Positions 24,807-37,299 of a stretch of DNA of 57,267 nt are shown one piece after another; the first letter of the stretch is position 1, and every line of letters starts with the position of its first letter. The position numbers were made by a program, and so were the translations under genes. The notes beneath the pieces were generated by a model. The model made no database searches, was not told the DNA's origin, and saw only the letters and a program-made list of their open reading frames with translations. Origin of the DNA: Gnetum montanum (lineage: Eukaryota > Streptophyta > Gnetopsida > Gnetales > Gnetaceae); contig MNCI01020385.1 in NCBI GenBank assembly GCA_015680685.1, forward strand, positions 1-57,267, read 5' to 3'.

Positions 24807-24964
24807 TTTTTGTTACAAAAAATTTCTCAATGTGCTTATAGCATAGTTTTCATTAATTATTATGTATTTATTATTTTTTTGAATGATTATGACCTTCGGA
24901 TTCAATCCAACAATCCTAAATAATATTCACTAAGTCCTAGATAGCACATGTATCAAACTACAAG

Positions 24965-24982
24965 TCCCTAGCAATGACACCA
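24965..24982 (-). promoter_or_regulatory. E2 primer-binding site (tRNA-Asp type)
   Basis: TGGTGTCATTGCTAGGGA on the - strand, one base from the LTR. It matches the tRNA-Asp 3'-end complement at 13 of 18, with all differences transitions. Four match those of E1 only in part, so decay was independent at CCGG. Confidence 0.78.
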
Positions 24983-25739
24983 ATGATGAGTAGTGAGTAT
25001 CCCTACACCCAACCATACAAATCACTAAGCATTCACACATGATCTAGTCACCTTTTGTGGACTTATAGCCTTCTAAGTACACTAGGCTCTAAGAAATGAA
25101 ACCAATTGTTGCAATCATTGTCTACCCAATTACACTTGTGAAATGCAAAGGTATGGTTAAGTGCAACTAAGGCATATGATTTTTATAATTTTTTATGTTT
25201 TTTGTTTTAAGTCACCTAAGGATGAGAATAATGTATAAAATAAAATAATCAAATTGCTACTTTAACCTAACAGGCTACTTCTAACTCATCCTAACACAAG
25301 TATTCATTCCCACTTACCATACATATCCTAAACATGTTTAATGCTACTAGGTTACAAAATGTTAAGTGTTACTAGAATTACCAATTGCCAAGCGTATGCT
25401 TGAAGTGATCGTACTTATGTGCTTAATTAATCATTATTTAACCTAGTGTAATTTAGCTTAATCAACTATTTGATTACTTGAAGCATTAAAGGAACTTGCA
25501 CAAAATAGTTCCATAACTAAACAATTAATCTATTTCGAAGTGCTGCAAGGTTTATTAAAAAACTTGTATTTATTGTCACACACTACTATGCTCAAATACA
25601 ATAATGCTCAAATAAAGATTCGTACACTCTTGGCTCCTACTATGAACACTTAGAAAAATATTCTAACTTTCACGCAAGAAAACTGCAAGAGCTTCGCTAC
25701 AACTATCACAAAGATGCCATAAACATGATAGGTGAGCAC

Positions 25740-25749
25740 GTATTTATAG
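25740..25749 (-). promoter_or_regulatory. TATA box in E2 5' LTR
   Basis: CTATAAATAC on the - strand. Confidence 0.55.
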
Positions 25750-25778
25750 GCAAAAATAGACACTATGTTGATGGGCCA

Positions 25779-25806
25779 CGTCAACACATCAGATCATGTG
25801 TTGACG
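25779..25806. repeat. 11-bp hairpin in E2 U3
   Basis: CGTCAACACAT (25779-25789) and ATGTGTTGACG (25796-25806) are perfect reverse complements around a 6-base loop, about 30 bases upstream of the TATA box. The 3' LTR copy (13506-13533) is decayed. Confidence 0.6.
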
Positions 25807-25841
25807 GGGCCCACTCGATGCAACCAATTTACAATTCACCA

Positions 25842-25846
25842 TAAGC
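25842..25846. other. E2 target-site duplication, right
   Basis: TAAGC, identical to 12700-12704. Confidence 0.85.
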
Positions 25847-28429
25847 ATTTAACATAAAGTATCTTTTGAAGATAGTCAAAGTATCCATGGTGGAAGAAGC
25901 AAGTACAAGATACTCACAAAGCTTAAATGCAATTATCCTCATACATTACACACTAAAGAAGCACATGTTAGTGATAATGTGAATGTGTGGTTTCCATACC
26001 CCTTCATGACCATTTTCATTTCATGTTGAGGAGACTAATGGTAGGTAGAAGTCTTTACTTTTATGTTTCAGACATTTATTTCAAAGCATAGGTGTTATAA
26101 GTGTTGTTTTATTTGAAGAAAAGTTAAAGAGAATGTTAGGTTCAAAGAAAATGTCTTAAAATAGAAAAATAGGATCAAAAACGTTCATGTTGAGGCCCTT
26201 TCTAAATGAGACAAATTCCATTGGACAAAATCCTAAGTAGCAATATACCCCCTCATTGTAAACTTGTTAAGATTTGTTGAGCATTAAACAAAATAATTTT
26301 TCACTTCCTTCATTGTATGTACATGCAATCACACATTCAGTGCTTAGCTTAAACATCTTCTAGCTTTAATTCCTCTTTTCTTTTCTTGCATTCTTACATA
26401 ATGATTCTTATAATTTAATAAGTGAATCCCCTTCTATGGGATCTTTTTCTCAAGTTCTCTCAAGCTGTAGTTACATTAACTCTCCTAATCTCATGAGTTG
26501 TTTCAAGTTTTTTACACAATTATAACATGTTTTGGGATTCTTAAAAATTTCAAAGTTAATTAGATGTTTTTTCATATTTATGTTACTAAATTCGAGTAGA
26601 ATATAGATTTATATTTAAATTTGAAGGGATTCACTTCCAATTATCTAATTCATGTCATTTTATTTTAATTTGCATATTCATGTTTATGGTTAAAGTAGTG
26701 TTTAACACTCATCTTCTTAATTTGATATTATAATCTTATTTCCATATTGTATGAGCTTTATCCAAGTTCTAAAGATTTGTAAAGATGAATTACCATGTTT
26801 CTAAGTTTCATCATGCTTTAAAGATCATTAAGGAAGAATTAATGGTTTTTACATGTTATTCATGTTTTTTGCATGTTGCACATCATCTTGTCCTATCTCT
26901 CCCAAGAATTTATATTTTCCTTATAATTATTATCTTTTTTTTTGTGAATAGGCTTACAATCATGGATCTGGTTTGATTTTCATGTCCAAAGATAATACTA
27001 GATTTTATATAAAGTTCCCGTTTCTATTGTTTATCTATTTTTACTTTGACCACAACCTTACCATGATCCATGGTAAACCATCATGACCTCATCTTAACTC
27101 CTGGTGATCATTTCTAAATTTTTTTCTCAACAATGATATGTGATCACCTTGTGGTTTAAAGTTTTAGGATACCACAACTCTTGGTATACTTCTTGTATTA
27201 TAGTTTAAAGTACAAGAGGTTTGGAATAGTCATTATGACCTAAATATATCTTGTGGTCAGCTCCTGGTTTACATAATATATATTTTTTCTTTATTTTACA
27301 AGAACATGACCAAACTACAACCCATGATCTACCTAACTATGATCTCACAATAACTTGTGATGAATATATCACAAGCTAACCACAACTCATGGTGAAGTAG
27401 AAAAAGATCATAGCTAACACCACCACTCATGGTCAACTCATGATTGATTTTGCAGGCTAAGTTGGAGGCTCAAATTTCAAAGGAAGGAAGCTCAAAGGGA
27501 TCTTATCCCACTACATAGCTTTAAATATTATCTTTGCATCCCATGATAGGATAAGTCCATATTTGATAAAAAAGTGTATTCCTAAACTATAGGTATTCTT
27601 AAGTATTGAGGAATTGTTATTAAATTTTTTATAATCATGAGTTAGGCAGATATTTCTAGAGAGTGTATGAATTGTTGTGAGTTAGGTATATCTTCCTAGA
27701 AAGTGTATGTGTTCTTGCAAGAATTGTCTATAGAATAATTTTCCAATAATAAACTCCAATTACAAAGAATTAGTGAATGAAAAGCTTTCTTGTTTGAATT
27801 TGGTTTTGAGCCATCTAAAGAAATTTTAATTTAGCAACTCTTGCAGGATCCTACTTGATGGGATATGCATTAAGACTCTAAGGAATGATCCTTTTTTATA
27901 GTAATACTATGTATATTCTTTTTGAAATTTTTCATTTAAATTATTTTTAAATAAAATTATAAATAAAGAATATTAATAATCACATTATTTACTACTATAT
28001 TAGATGTTGAATATTTATCCTTCTTATAAGTTTTTTAAGAAAACCTTTTTGGTTATTAGCTCTTGACAATTATGAAAAACAAAAAAGAGTTTGTAGTCTC
28101 AAATTCCTTCTTTTGTTATAAAAATACATCATTTCCATTTAATTTAAATTATTTGTAGCATATATGTTTGAATTCATCAAGTGACATCTTTGTTGCTTTT
28201 ACCTCACCTTGTTGGCATAACTCGTTAGGTAGATTGTGCCATCCTATATACAATTTGCAAACTTAGAATGTTGTCATAATGATTGCAAACTAAACATTAT
28301 TTTAATTAATTTTAGATTAACTAAAGTAACATATAAGGATTTATGTTGTTGATAAAATTGAAAAAAAAAATCTTGATAAATAGAAAGAAAAAAGTTTGTT
28401 CTTGCTGGAAAAGTTTTTAAGTTAAGAAA
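25847..28429. other. Unassigned AT-rich spacer
   Basis: No gene recognised. 27040-27440 has many CATGGT, ACCATGA and AACTCATGG words like those at 11880-12120. The open frame 26785-26976 looks like chance. Confidence 0.5.
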
Positions 28430-29500
28430 ATTCTTTGGTCTACCATGTTTATTATCCTTGCTATTGGACTCCTAAAAAATCTTAGTATAAAAAATTGATT
28501 AAATTATTTGTTAGTTTCTATGGTCTACTAATCGAAATCAGCAAGGCTTTTCTAAAGTTACTTGGAATATTTATGCTACTAGTAAAAATAACATAGGATT
28601 TGGTCTTATTAATTATTATTAGCAGAGTGTTTCTCTCTTAGTAAAATTGATTACAAAATGCATTGATGTTGATGATGTTTAGACATTTCTTCTTAGAAAT
28701 AAACTTATGAAATGCAAACCCAAAAAAAATGAAACAATTAATCTTATAATAATTTTCTTCATTATTTTCTTTTTCCTTAGAATATCTATATTCCTTGTTC
28801 TTGAATGCTTAAAAACATTTCGTAGAGATGGTGCACACTTAGTAAGTACTAAAACCATAATCGTATCACAATTTCACAAGATATGCTTCAGAAAATTAGT
28901 CAATGTTGGATTCCTTTTAATAAATGGGCTTGGGCTACTCATTCATCTAGATTGTATACTATTCGGACAAAATTAAAAATTATTGCAATTTTTTATTTAT
29001 GAATTCATGATAGATGGAATACATAAAATGAGGTTTTAAGCCTCTATGATCTCAATACGATGACAAGAAAAAAAATTTAAAAATTGATTTATGATCTTGA
29101 TAATTAATTTTAATTTAACAATAGTTTACATGAAACCTCCTAGATGTTTTTTAGAAGAATGGTAGATCTATTTCACCTTTTAAATCCAAAAATTTCATAT
29201 GAGATAATTACCAAAACTAAGATTATTCCTAACAAATTTAATAAGTCTTGGAGAATGCAATTATCATTGTAATTTTGGAAGAAAAAAAGAGATATTCGGA
29301 AAATTGTAAGTTATTCTAAAATTAAAATTTTTTATAATGTCTAATAAATCAAGATCTTCCTATTAGTATTTGTCTTTATATGGATATTATTTCTTCTCAA
29401 TGTCATCTTTGTGAAAGTAAAACTGTCTTTTTACATCCTTTTTATGAATGCCTAGTTACATAAAATGCTTGGAAAATAATAACTAGAATTTGCAATGACT
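28430..29500 (+). pseudogene. L1-type LINE, C-terminal remnant with zf-RVT
   Basis: With frameshifts the + strand reads a typical tail of plant LINE polymerase: a segment with KVTWNIYATSKNNIGFGLIN (compare the family pattern KV.W...C.PK..GGLG) followed by LLVKLITKC and TFLLRNKL. About 700 bases further on is a zinc-finger-like end, DLPISICLYMDIISSQCHLC then HPFYEC, with Cys codons at 29401, 29410 and 29449 and His at 29434. The upstream RT core and endonuclease are not seen. Old 5'-truncated or rearranged copy. Confidence 0.68.
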
Positions 29501-31290
29501 TTCAACCAAATATTAATAACATTATTTCATTATTTTTGGTGATTAATGTAACACCATGTGTTCCCAACTTCTTGATTTATGTTAATCTATCATGTTTTAG
29601 TTTATTTTCCTCTATGATTTGGCTTTCAATGTATATTTTACTTTAATTACTTTATTCTTCTTGAGGATTTCATGTCACAACCTTCCTATATATATTTTTA
29701 TTTATGCTTTTCCTTTTTATAAATCTTGCAATTTTTTAATCAATAGTATTTTTTAATTTTAATTTTGATAGCTCTTATTTATTTTTAATTTTATTAGCTT
29801 TTACAATTTATTTTTAGAAATTACTGATTTCTTAGTGTTTTCTTACTAAGAATAAGTTGGTAATTTAATATTTGGAAGATTATAATCTTTTTCCAAAACT
29901 TGTAGAAAGCTTTATTCTATTTCTTTTGTAAGTGAACTTGGACTTTCTAATTATTACTAGAATCTTGAAAAACTTTGCAAGTTTTTTTGAAACTTATTAG
30001 ATAGTTTTACTAGTGTGAGCTATTACTATGATGTTATCTTGAAAACCCTAGAATTATGTATGAATCTAGGGTTATTACATTCATTCTTTTCTTATTCTAG
30101 CTAGTCCAAATATCTTTTTTTCATTAGTGAAACTTTGTATTACATTGGTGCTCCAAAAGATTTAATCTTGTATGTTTTAGGTCTTCCCAACCAGCAAAGA
30201 TAGAGCAATATGTTCTAACCTTTGATGACTCATTTGGGAAGTTAATGCATTATTTCTTTGATTACTATAAACCCTTATATATGTGGATCTTTCAGTTATT
30301 GTAATTCTTGTAACACTTATTATACAATTCTTATTTCAGTTCTATGTTAACCACTATCTTCTTTATGTCTTTTGACATATTTCTAGTGGCATTTCTTACC
30401 AAAGATTTTTGGTGAGGGTGTCAGTAGAGACCAACATTCATAGTAAGGTTGTGGTTTTTTAGGAATTTGTAAATCCAAGTTGAGGTTTATATTTCTCAAG
30501 TATGATGTTTATGATAACTCATGATAAGATTATGGTCCTATGAAAATAAGTAACAATGAGTTCCTAGCTTCATGGTGGCATTGTGTTTCTCATCATGACT
30601 TGACCATGGGGCATGGTCAATCTCCCATTTCTAACCAAACGTTATAGTCAACTTTTGGCCTCATGAAATTTCTTATATTTTACTATTCATTCATCCTTTG
30701 ATGCTTTTGAACTCTCTAGTACCTCAATTGATGAATTTTCTAGTGATTCAAGTTCTTGGTGATGGATTGGTCAAGATCAATATGCAAGCATTGTGGAGAG
30801 TCTATGATGATCTCTAATACTTGATCCATGTAAAATATGACTATACCTCAAAGCCCTAGACTATGTATCAATGGGAAAGCATTATGGAGGATACATATGA
30901 CTATGATACTTAATCCACAACACCTATGATTGTGCACAAACTATGACCATGGATTAGCATTGTGAGAGGACTAGTTCCCCACTAGCTCCTACTCAGATCA
31001 CCTATGATTACTCACATAGTGGATCTTTTGATTTTTTGATTTAGAATGATAAGAATAGGTAGACCCTAAGAATTACTTCTAGAATCAACCATGACCAAGA
31101 TAGATGAGGCTTAGCCAACTAGTCCTTGAGGAAGGTTCAATTCCTAAAATAATCCCAAATAATATATTTTCTTAAAATTTTGTTTACCATCATTTTTGGC
31201 TTCAATTATGGACTCTAATCTTGTGGATCTTAAGATGATTTTATGTACATGATGTGGTCTCATCCTATTGCTTGCTCCACATGCATCGAG
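29501..31290. other. Unassigned AT-rich spacer
   Basis: No gene recognised. 30440-30970 again shows CATGGT-type words (TTCATGGTGGC, GACCATGGGGCATGGTC, GACCATGGATT). Ends at the E3 target duplication. Confidence 0.5.
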
Positions 31291-31295
31291 GTGGT
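31291..31295. other. E3 target-site duplication, left
   Basis: GTGGT, identical to 44461-44465. Confidence 0.85.
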
Positions 31296-32194
31296 TGATA
31301 TGCGGTGGAGCAATCCAACACCCAACCATACAAATCATGAGTGTTCATGCTTGACCCAATCATAATCCATGGATGGACAATGCTGATATGCTAGTAATTG
31401 AGTTAAGTTCATGATCATTATCTTCCCACTCCAAGGTAGTGAAGTATAACTATATGGTTTCACTTGTAGTGAGACATATGATAAGTGATGTTGTAGGATC
31501 AGTTATGCTTCGAAGTGTAAACATGATGAAAGTAGAATGAAATGTTAAGTCTAACTAATAATAGAAATGTAAGTCTATTCTAGCCTATTGCGATGGACAA
31601 CCATTCCTAATTTACCAAACATGTCTTAGGCTTATGTAATCATCACCAGGATTACCAACTATTACACTATTGGACAAATCAGGCAATAATACTACTAGGA
31701 TTAACAAATGATCCTACTTAACACACAAAATTAGTCGTATCCGTTCCACTTACTATTAACAAGTGAAAATAAAGTGCTTGGGAGAAGTAAAGTATTACAC
31801 TAGTAAAATAGTAAACATTATGCTAAGTAAAATAGTAACCTAAGGGAATGCTACAATGATGGGAGATAGTTTCGATCTTTATTTCCATCACAAATTGTGC
31901 CCAAGTACAAACTAATCAAACAAAGATACTATTCAACTATGACACCTCACACTATGAGCATTCACTCTTCTATTGCTAAGTCTAAGTTAAAGAAATAAAA
32001 TTACAAGAGTTCTATTACGATGGAAATGAAAAGTTAGTGGATCATGCATCCAAGTATCGTATTTATAGGGATGCATACATCTCGAGACATCGTACCAATG
32101 ATGATGTAGAATTTGCTACAACATCATATCAACAATATCACTGATATGATATCGTTGTTATGATATCGCAACACATTAAAATTTGAATTTATCA
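31296..32194 (-). repeat. E3 3' LTR
   Basis: 899 bases; starts TGATAAATTC and ends near TATCA on the - strand. TATA box at 32059-32068. U3 carries direct repeats of TATGATATCG (32145-32154 and 32159-32168). Confidence 0.9.
32059..32068 (-). promoter_or_regulatory. TATA box in E3 3' LTR
   Basis: CTATAAATAC on the - strand. In the 5' copy (44341-44350) it has decayed to CCTTATAAAA. Confidence 0.55.
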
Positions 32195-32203
32195 TACCCC
32201 CAC
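32195..32203 (-). other. E3 polypurine tract
   Basis: GTGGGGGTA on the - strand, directly against the 3' LTR. Confidence 0.65.
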
Positions 32204-32433
32204 TACTAACTCAAAACTCATCCTTAAGTTAAAACAAAATGAGGATGGAGTTCTTTACAAAATTAGGAGGTAGATACTAATATATATGAATAACAAACTA
32301 TTTACATGACCCTAAATGCCACAGTGGTGTTTTTACAAAAACTTGATACAAGTTCATAAAAAGACAAAACAAAATAAAATTTGGAACAGCTCGATGTAGA
32401 TCAAGTTTTTGGCAGTGATGGCTCTTCCATCGA

Positions 32434-35179
32434 CTACTTCCCTTTATCATCATGCATCTTGAATTGGTATATGTTCAACAATGCCTGAAGCTTTTCCTCT
32501 TCTGTATTGGGATCTTGTACCATCCATTCTTGTTGAGTGATGTGTGATAAAGCCAATACATCCCACAAACATGTCAATTGTGGAAACATTTGACTTTCCT
32601 TTACATACAAGGTCATGAACTACCACTGTTCTTCTTCAAATGCCCTAGTTATTTTCCTTAATTCTTGATAATCTAATATTTTGTGAGCTACGTTAACTAT
32701 AATGTCCTTTTGCCCTTAATAGCTAGCCTTGACCACTTCTAATTATGAGTTTGCTACATGTAACTTTTACAATGCATCCTTTCTATCAGCACACTCATTC
32801 TCATACAAAGCATACACACTCATTCTCATACAAAGCATACACAACTATTAATTGTTTTTCCATTTCATTTCTAGCCCTACCTACTATCAACATGGCTAAG
32901 TTAGTGTAACAAAGGTTTGCTAACCCCATGTAATCAATTAGATCCTCAATCTATAGATCTTTGTTCTAATTTAAACCTAGTAGACATTAGCAAGGCTATC
33001 CAGGATTGGCTACCAATTAGGATACTACACAAAGGTTGGACTGATCTTGGCCTTTGCCATCTAGATCTCTTTCTTATTGATTTACTTGTACATGCCCACC
33101 TAGTCTTTGAAATGTTCCTTGATTTGTTCATGTTTCTTAGAATCATTTTTCCATGTGCTGATTTCAATACCAAACATTTTTCAGATTGCATAGAATTCTT
33201 CCATTGATAAGTTCCTATTTTTCCTGGCCAAACAACTCACATCTTAGTTGACACTCATAATTTGTTTTCTTAATTAGTGGATGTTTTCTTCAAGAACATT
33301 CTTCTATTTTTCTACATTGGTCAACCTTGTGTTGTTTGTAGCTAATTGTTTATTCTCTTCTTACAAGGCAACGAGTGCTTTAGCATGTACGTATGCTTGT
33401 ACCTCTCCTTATCTTTTTCCATACGCATGTTATGATCAATCAACCTACTCACATGATCATTTCTAAACTATTCTAGTTGTTCTAGTGCAACAAACTATGT
33501 AGGATTTCTTCCTTCAGCTCGAAGGATGGTTAGCTCTTCTTGTAGTCTTCTGATTTCATTTTCAGCATGCTCTACCCTAGTCTTCGCCATGACCAACTTT
33601 TCCTTGGTGATAATCATTTCAAACTACACTATAGTAATATCACCAAGGGTAACAAAAATATTCTACATGACTTGTCCTATCTACAGTAGTTTGTCAAGTA
33701 TGTTCCCATATTCAATAGGATTCATTGAGGAACTAACAAGAATTTGTACATCTCTTACTACTAAAAGATCTATTAATGGCAAAATAGGAATATTAAAGGA
33801 CTTTTTATGTGACTTGTGATCACCTCAGCTACTTCTATTACATTACCACAATTGTGGTTTCTCCTCTGGTATCAAGCATCACTTGGAATAATGCAGTGTT
33901 CCCTAATATCTGCTACACACAGTCATCCTCTCCTCTTATTTGCATTGACACCTACCCACTGGCTAGGTATATGGATATAGTGGGCCTTATGGAACTTTCT
34001 CTAACTTTCTATAAGTTGGCTTCCTCCCTTGTTCCCTAACTAATAGTTTTAGAAATTTGTTGCAAATAACTCATCGATGGCTTGTAATCCTACAATGATG
34101 GTGGAACTTGCTATTACTACTATTTTTTCTGCTACTTAGTTTGTGGTTCACTACTAGACCTAGCCTATTATTACTAACCAATAACTAGTGTGCTACCAGT
34201 AAGTGTGGTACTTGTATTTCACTTAGTGCCTACTATTTTTTCTACTTTGTCTTTCTTTGGAGGCACTGGTTTGAACATCTCTACATATGAAGCACTCTAA
34301 GCCTTTCTAGGAACACCATTAGTGTATTCTAGGATCCCAACTTGTCTGCACAGCTTTTTAATAAGGTAAGGGAATGGAATTGTCAACTTCCTTGCCCTTT
34401 TTTCTTCAAATTACCTTTGAATTTTGAGGAAGTAAAGATGGAAAATTTTTACATTGAATTTTTCCATCAAGATGATGCTTTCTTTGGCAACATATGTTAA
34501 TATTCAATTGAGCCTTTTGGTAGGGAATAGGTGGTAGGTGCCAATTTTGAAATAGATCTTTTATTCGGAGGTTAGCTCACTCAAATTTTTATCATCCTTG
34601 GCATATGTTCATTGCAACCACAATCTCTTTGCATCAATGTTAGATTTGGAAAAGATCTATGCCACGTTTTCCCCTCCATTGTGTACATTAAGGGCCTTAG
34701 CAATCACTTTCACTAAATAGGGTAGTGAAGCTCCTTCAATTTTGACCGTTACATTGACCTGCTTGTTGTGCCAAAATTGGTATGTCTTCTAAGTGCCATT
34801 CTTTACTACTTGTAAGTGTGGGCCATAGTGGTAGTGCTTGAAGTTGCATCTTTACTATTTCTAGAGAAAATTCCATGAATGGACCAAATTTTAACTCCAC
34901 GATAACCGTGGACATGTTCAATTTATCCTAGATGGCCTAGAGGCAATCTGATGATAGCATGAGGCACTATCATTATTCTTGTGCTTGTAGAATTTCTACC
35001 TCTACCTAGGCAAAATGCTCCATAGTAGGATTTTGCTAATGGATACTAAAAGATTGAGCCTCATACTTTGTATGCTCTATTTGCAAGGTTTGCTCCCCTA
35101 CTCACCCTCTGCCACAATCTCTTGGTCTTTTGCTCCCTAGTTGTGAAGGTCCTCCTTCTGGCATTCTCTTTGAGGCCAT
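32434..35179 (-). pseudogene. E3 post-pol ORF, homologue of the E2 one
   Basis: The start at 35179 gives MASKRMPEGGPSQLGSKRPR, matching E2. The Athila third-ORF-like domain is readable at about 34860-34270 and ends in TIPFPYLIKKLCRQVGILEY (E2: MPFPCLIRKLYKRAGI). The coiled-coil part (34200-32620) is badly broken, including an exact 25-bp tandem duplication that shifts the frame (32791-32840). The C-terminus (32616-32434) keeps LWDVLALSHITQQ...EEEKLQALLN, aligned with E2. About 915 codons if restored in length. The protein's role is unknown; in Athila relatives a third ORF at this place is sometimes called env-like, but I see no membrane anchor here. Confidence 0.72.
32791..32840. repeat. Exact 25-bp tandem duplication
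   Basis: 32791-32815 and 32816-32840 are identical. Since 25 is not a multiple of three it disrupts the post-pol ORF. Exact identity suggests it is recent. Confidence 0.8.
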
Positions 35180-37299
35180 CTGCAGTCAACAAGGATTTGA
35201 AATTATTAAAGTGATATATTAGTTTCTCATAGTTCTCTACCTTGCTCATACCCCTGGTTAGAGCAAGTTCCTATTATATTAGGATTGCAGAGTTAGAAAA
35301 CTTTTCAAAAAGAAACCCCTTAAGTATTATCTCTTTTGGTTACTTATGACCTTCTATCATTTCTTTACTTATTATGACCTAAAATAGTTGATATGGTCTA
35401 TTAGGGATGTTATTTAAGTCATTTTGGCCTTAGCTTGATTAATTAACTTTAAGATTCATATTATCCCTTTATACTTACCCTTTAGGATATCTTCCAAGCA
35501 TTCAAAATTTTTGGCCCAAATTTTAGCAATTAAGACCAAGTATGTCCTCCACAACACACACACACCCCCCCCCTGGTCTGAGACTAAGTTAAAAGCTTTG
35601 AGATCAACAAAGTTCAAGAATTTTTATGAGTGCAACATCATAGATACAACATTGTAGCTACAACGTCATCGCAAAATTTTCAAAATTTTTCATTAATTTT
35701 TGGGAAAAATAATAATTCCAATAGAATGTTTGGAAGATGTACAGCTCGGCTAAAGGATCATGGGCCATTAATGATGCACAATTTTCAAAAATTTAACATT
35801 CAAAGTTCATGAAGAATGAATCTTGGACAAAGAAAGTTTATGGAATATATAGGAAATAGGTAATGAATGTCTAGTATTCGAACAAATTATTTGATGTGAT
35901 GGAAGGTCTTCATTTATTCATGATGATTTTGGAAGGCACAAGATGATCTGGAATTTCTTGCCAAGTATGAAACATAAAAGTTATACAAGGGGATCCTCCC
36001 CAAAGCAGGCTCTAGCCCTTAGTGCCCTTGTATAACCATGCCTAAAAATGTCCTTAGGCACTCAAGGATTTGAATGTAAGACATATTTGTTGAGAAAAAC
36101 ACACATATTAGTATTTTTGAATTGGAAAAATATCACTATATTACACAAAATCACAAGTTATGATTAACTATACAATGAAATGAGATGGACTTTAGAAGGG
36201 ATTGTTGAAGCTAGGATGTGAGGTGTCTTACCATAGGCATAATGAATGCTTGTGTGTTATTAGTAATTAAAGTAATCATTAGCCCTTATTTCCAAGATTC
36301 AAACCAAGTCCAAACCACTTTTTAGTGACATTACATTATGTTACCTTTCAGATTCACAACCATAAGACTATTACTATTGTAAGGAGTATCATCACTTAGC
36401 ATTTTGTCCAAGGGAGGAGTGTATTCATTACACCTTTTTTTTAAATTCTTTAGGAGTTTCCTACATGCAAGCATGGGTAACATGTCTTTCCAATGGAACC
36501 CTTAGAAACTTATTTTGTGCATGTATTTTTTTTTTTGGTTGTGTCAACCTTACCAAAGAACTACCTTTAGGCATGGGTAACATGTTTTTTCAATGGCATG
36601 TTAAGGTAGCACTTACTGTACTCTTACTTCCATTTTTCATTATATCTACAAGGATATAATTCATCTTTAACAACATGATAGAATATACAACAGTGATCCA
36701 AGAATTTTTACAAATCTCCTTGATAGCACACCCTTTGCATTCCCACTTGGTTCTTCACTTGTCAGTCCAAGCATAATGAGCATAAATTATTCTCAATTTT
36801 ATTATGATAAGAATATCATTATGGCCATGGTAAGAACCTCTTATTCTTGGACTGTGTGGATGGATGTTGTGCTCTCATTGTACAAATAACCATTCTCCTA
36901 TGACTTAATAACATCGATAAATTTTCACCTTATTGGAACTACATCCTACCTTATTTGCTATGTTTTATTGGAAATTGACAAAAATATGTATAAGTAAAAT
37001 GAAGAAAAAGTATGAAAAATTGTAAAATATGTCAAAAATAAAAAATATGAAATGAATGAAAAAGAAAAAAATAATGAAGAATCATCAAGAATTGGAAAAT
37101 GTCAAAGAATTAAGAAATTATCAAGAAATCAAATAGTATAAAAGAATGGGGAAAATGTATCAAGAAAATAGAAAAGTAAGAAGAAGATGAAAACTTAGCA
37201 ATGTACCTACATGTCCAAAGGGAAAACCCCATGACTATTATTAGAACTGGTCAATCGAAAGAGTGAACAACTTAAGGACCTTCAAACAAATTGGGTAGA
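35180..37299 (-). other. E3 spacer between post-pol ORF and pol
   Basis: Non-coding. Holds a (CA)n-C run at 35554-35573, two copies of the CATGGGTAACATG block (36472-36484 and 36572-36584), and an A-rich repeated stretch (36960-37190) of AAAATGTAAAA-like words, matching the E2 layout. Confidence 0.55.

Larger units (their letters stand above)
12705..25841 (-). mobile_element. E2: full-length Athila-type Ty3/gypsy element
   Basis: 13137 bases between two direct LTRs (12705-13582 and 24984-25841), with an exact 5-bp target duplication TAAGC. From right to left: 5' LTR, tRNA-Asp primer site, gag, pol, a 2.1-kb spacer, a long post-pol ORF, purine tract and 3' LTR. Size and order fit the Athila lineage. 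LTR edges have decayed (the 3' LTR has TA and CG where TG/CA ends are expected), and all ORFs are broken. The insertion is therefore old, but structurally complete. Confidence 0.93.
24984..25841 (-). repeat. E2 5' LTR
   Basis: 858 bases, starting TGGTGAATTG and ending CTCATCA on the - strand. TATA box at 25740-25749. U3 (about 90 bases) holds a perfect 11-bp inverted repeat (25779-25806). Confidence 0.9.

Noticed and set aside
26785-26976. 63-codon open frame as a small membrane protein
   Set aside because: Hydrophobic reading comes from T-rich DNA; no start context or conservation evidence.
35554-35573. CA/C tract as a regulatory site
   Set aside because: Simple microsatellite inside a decayed spacer and not shared with E1 or E2.
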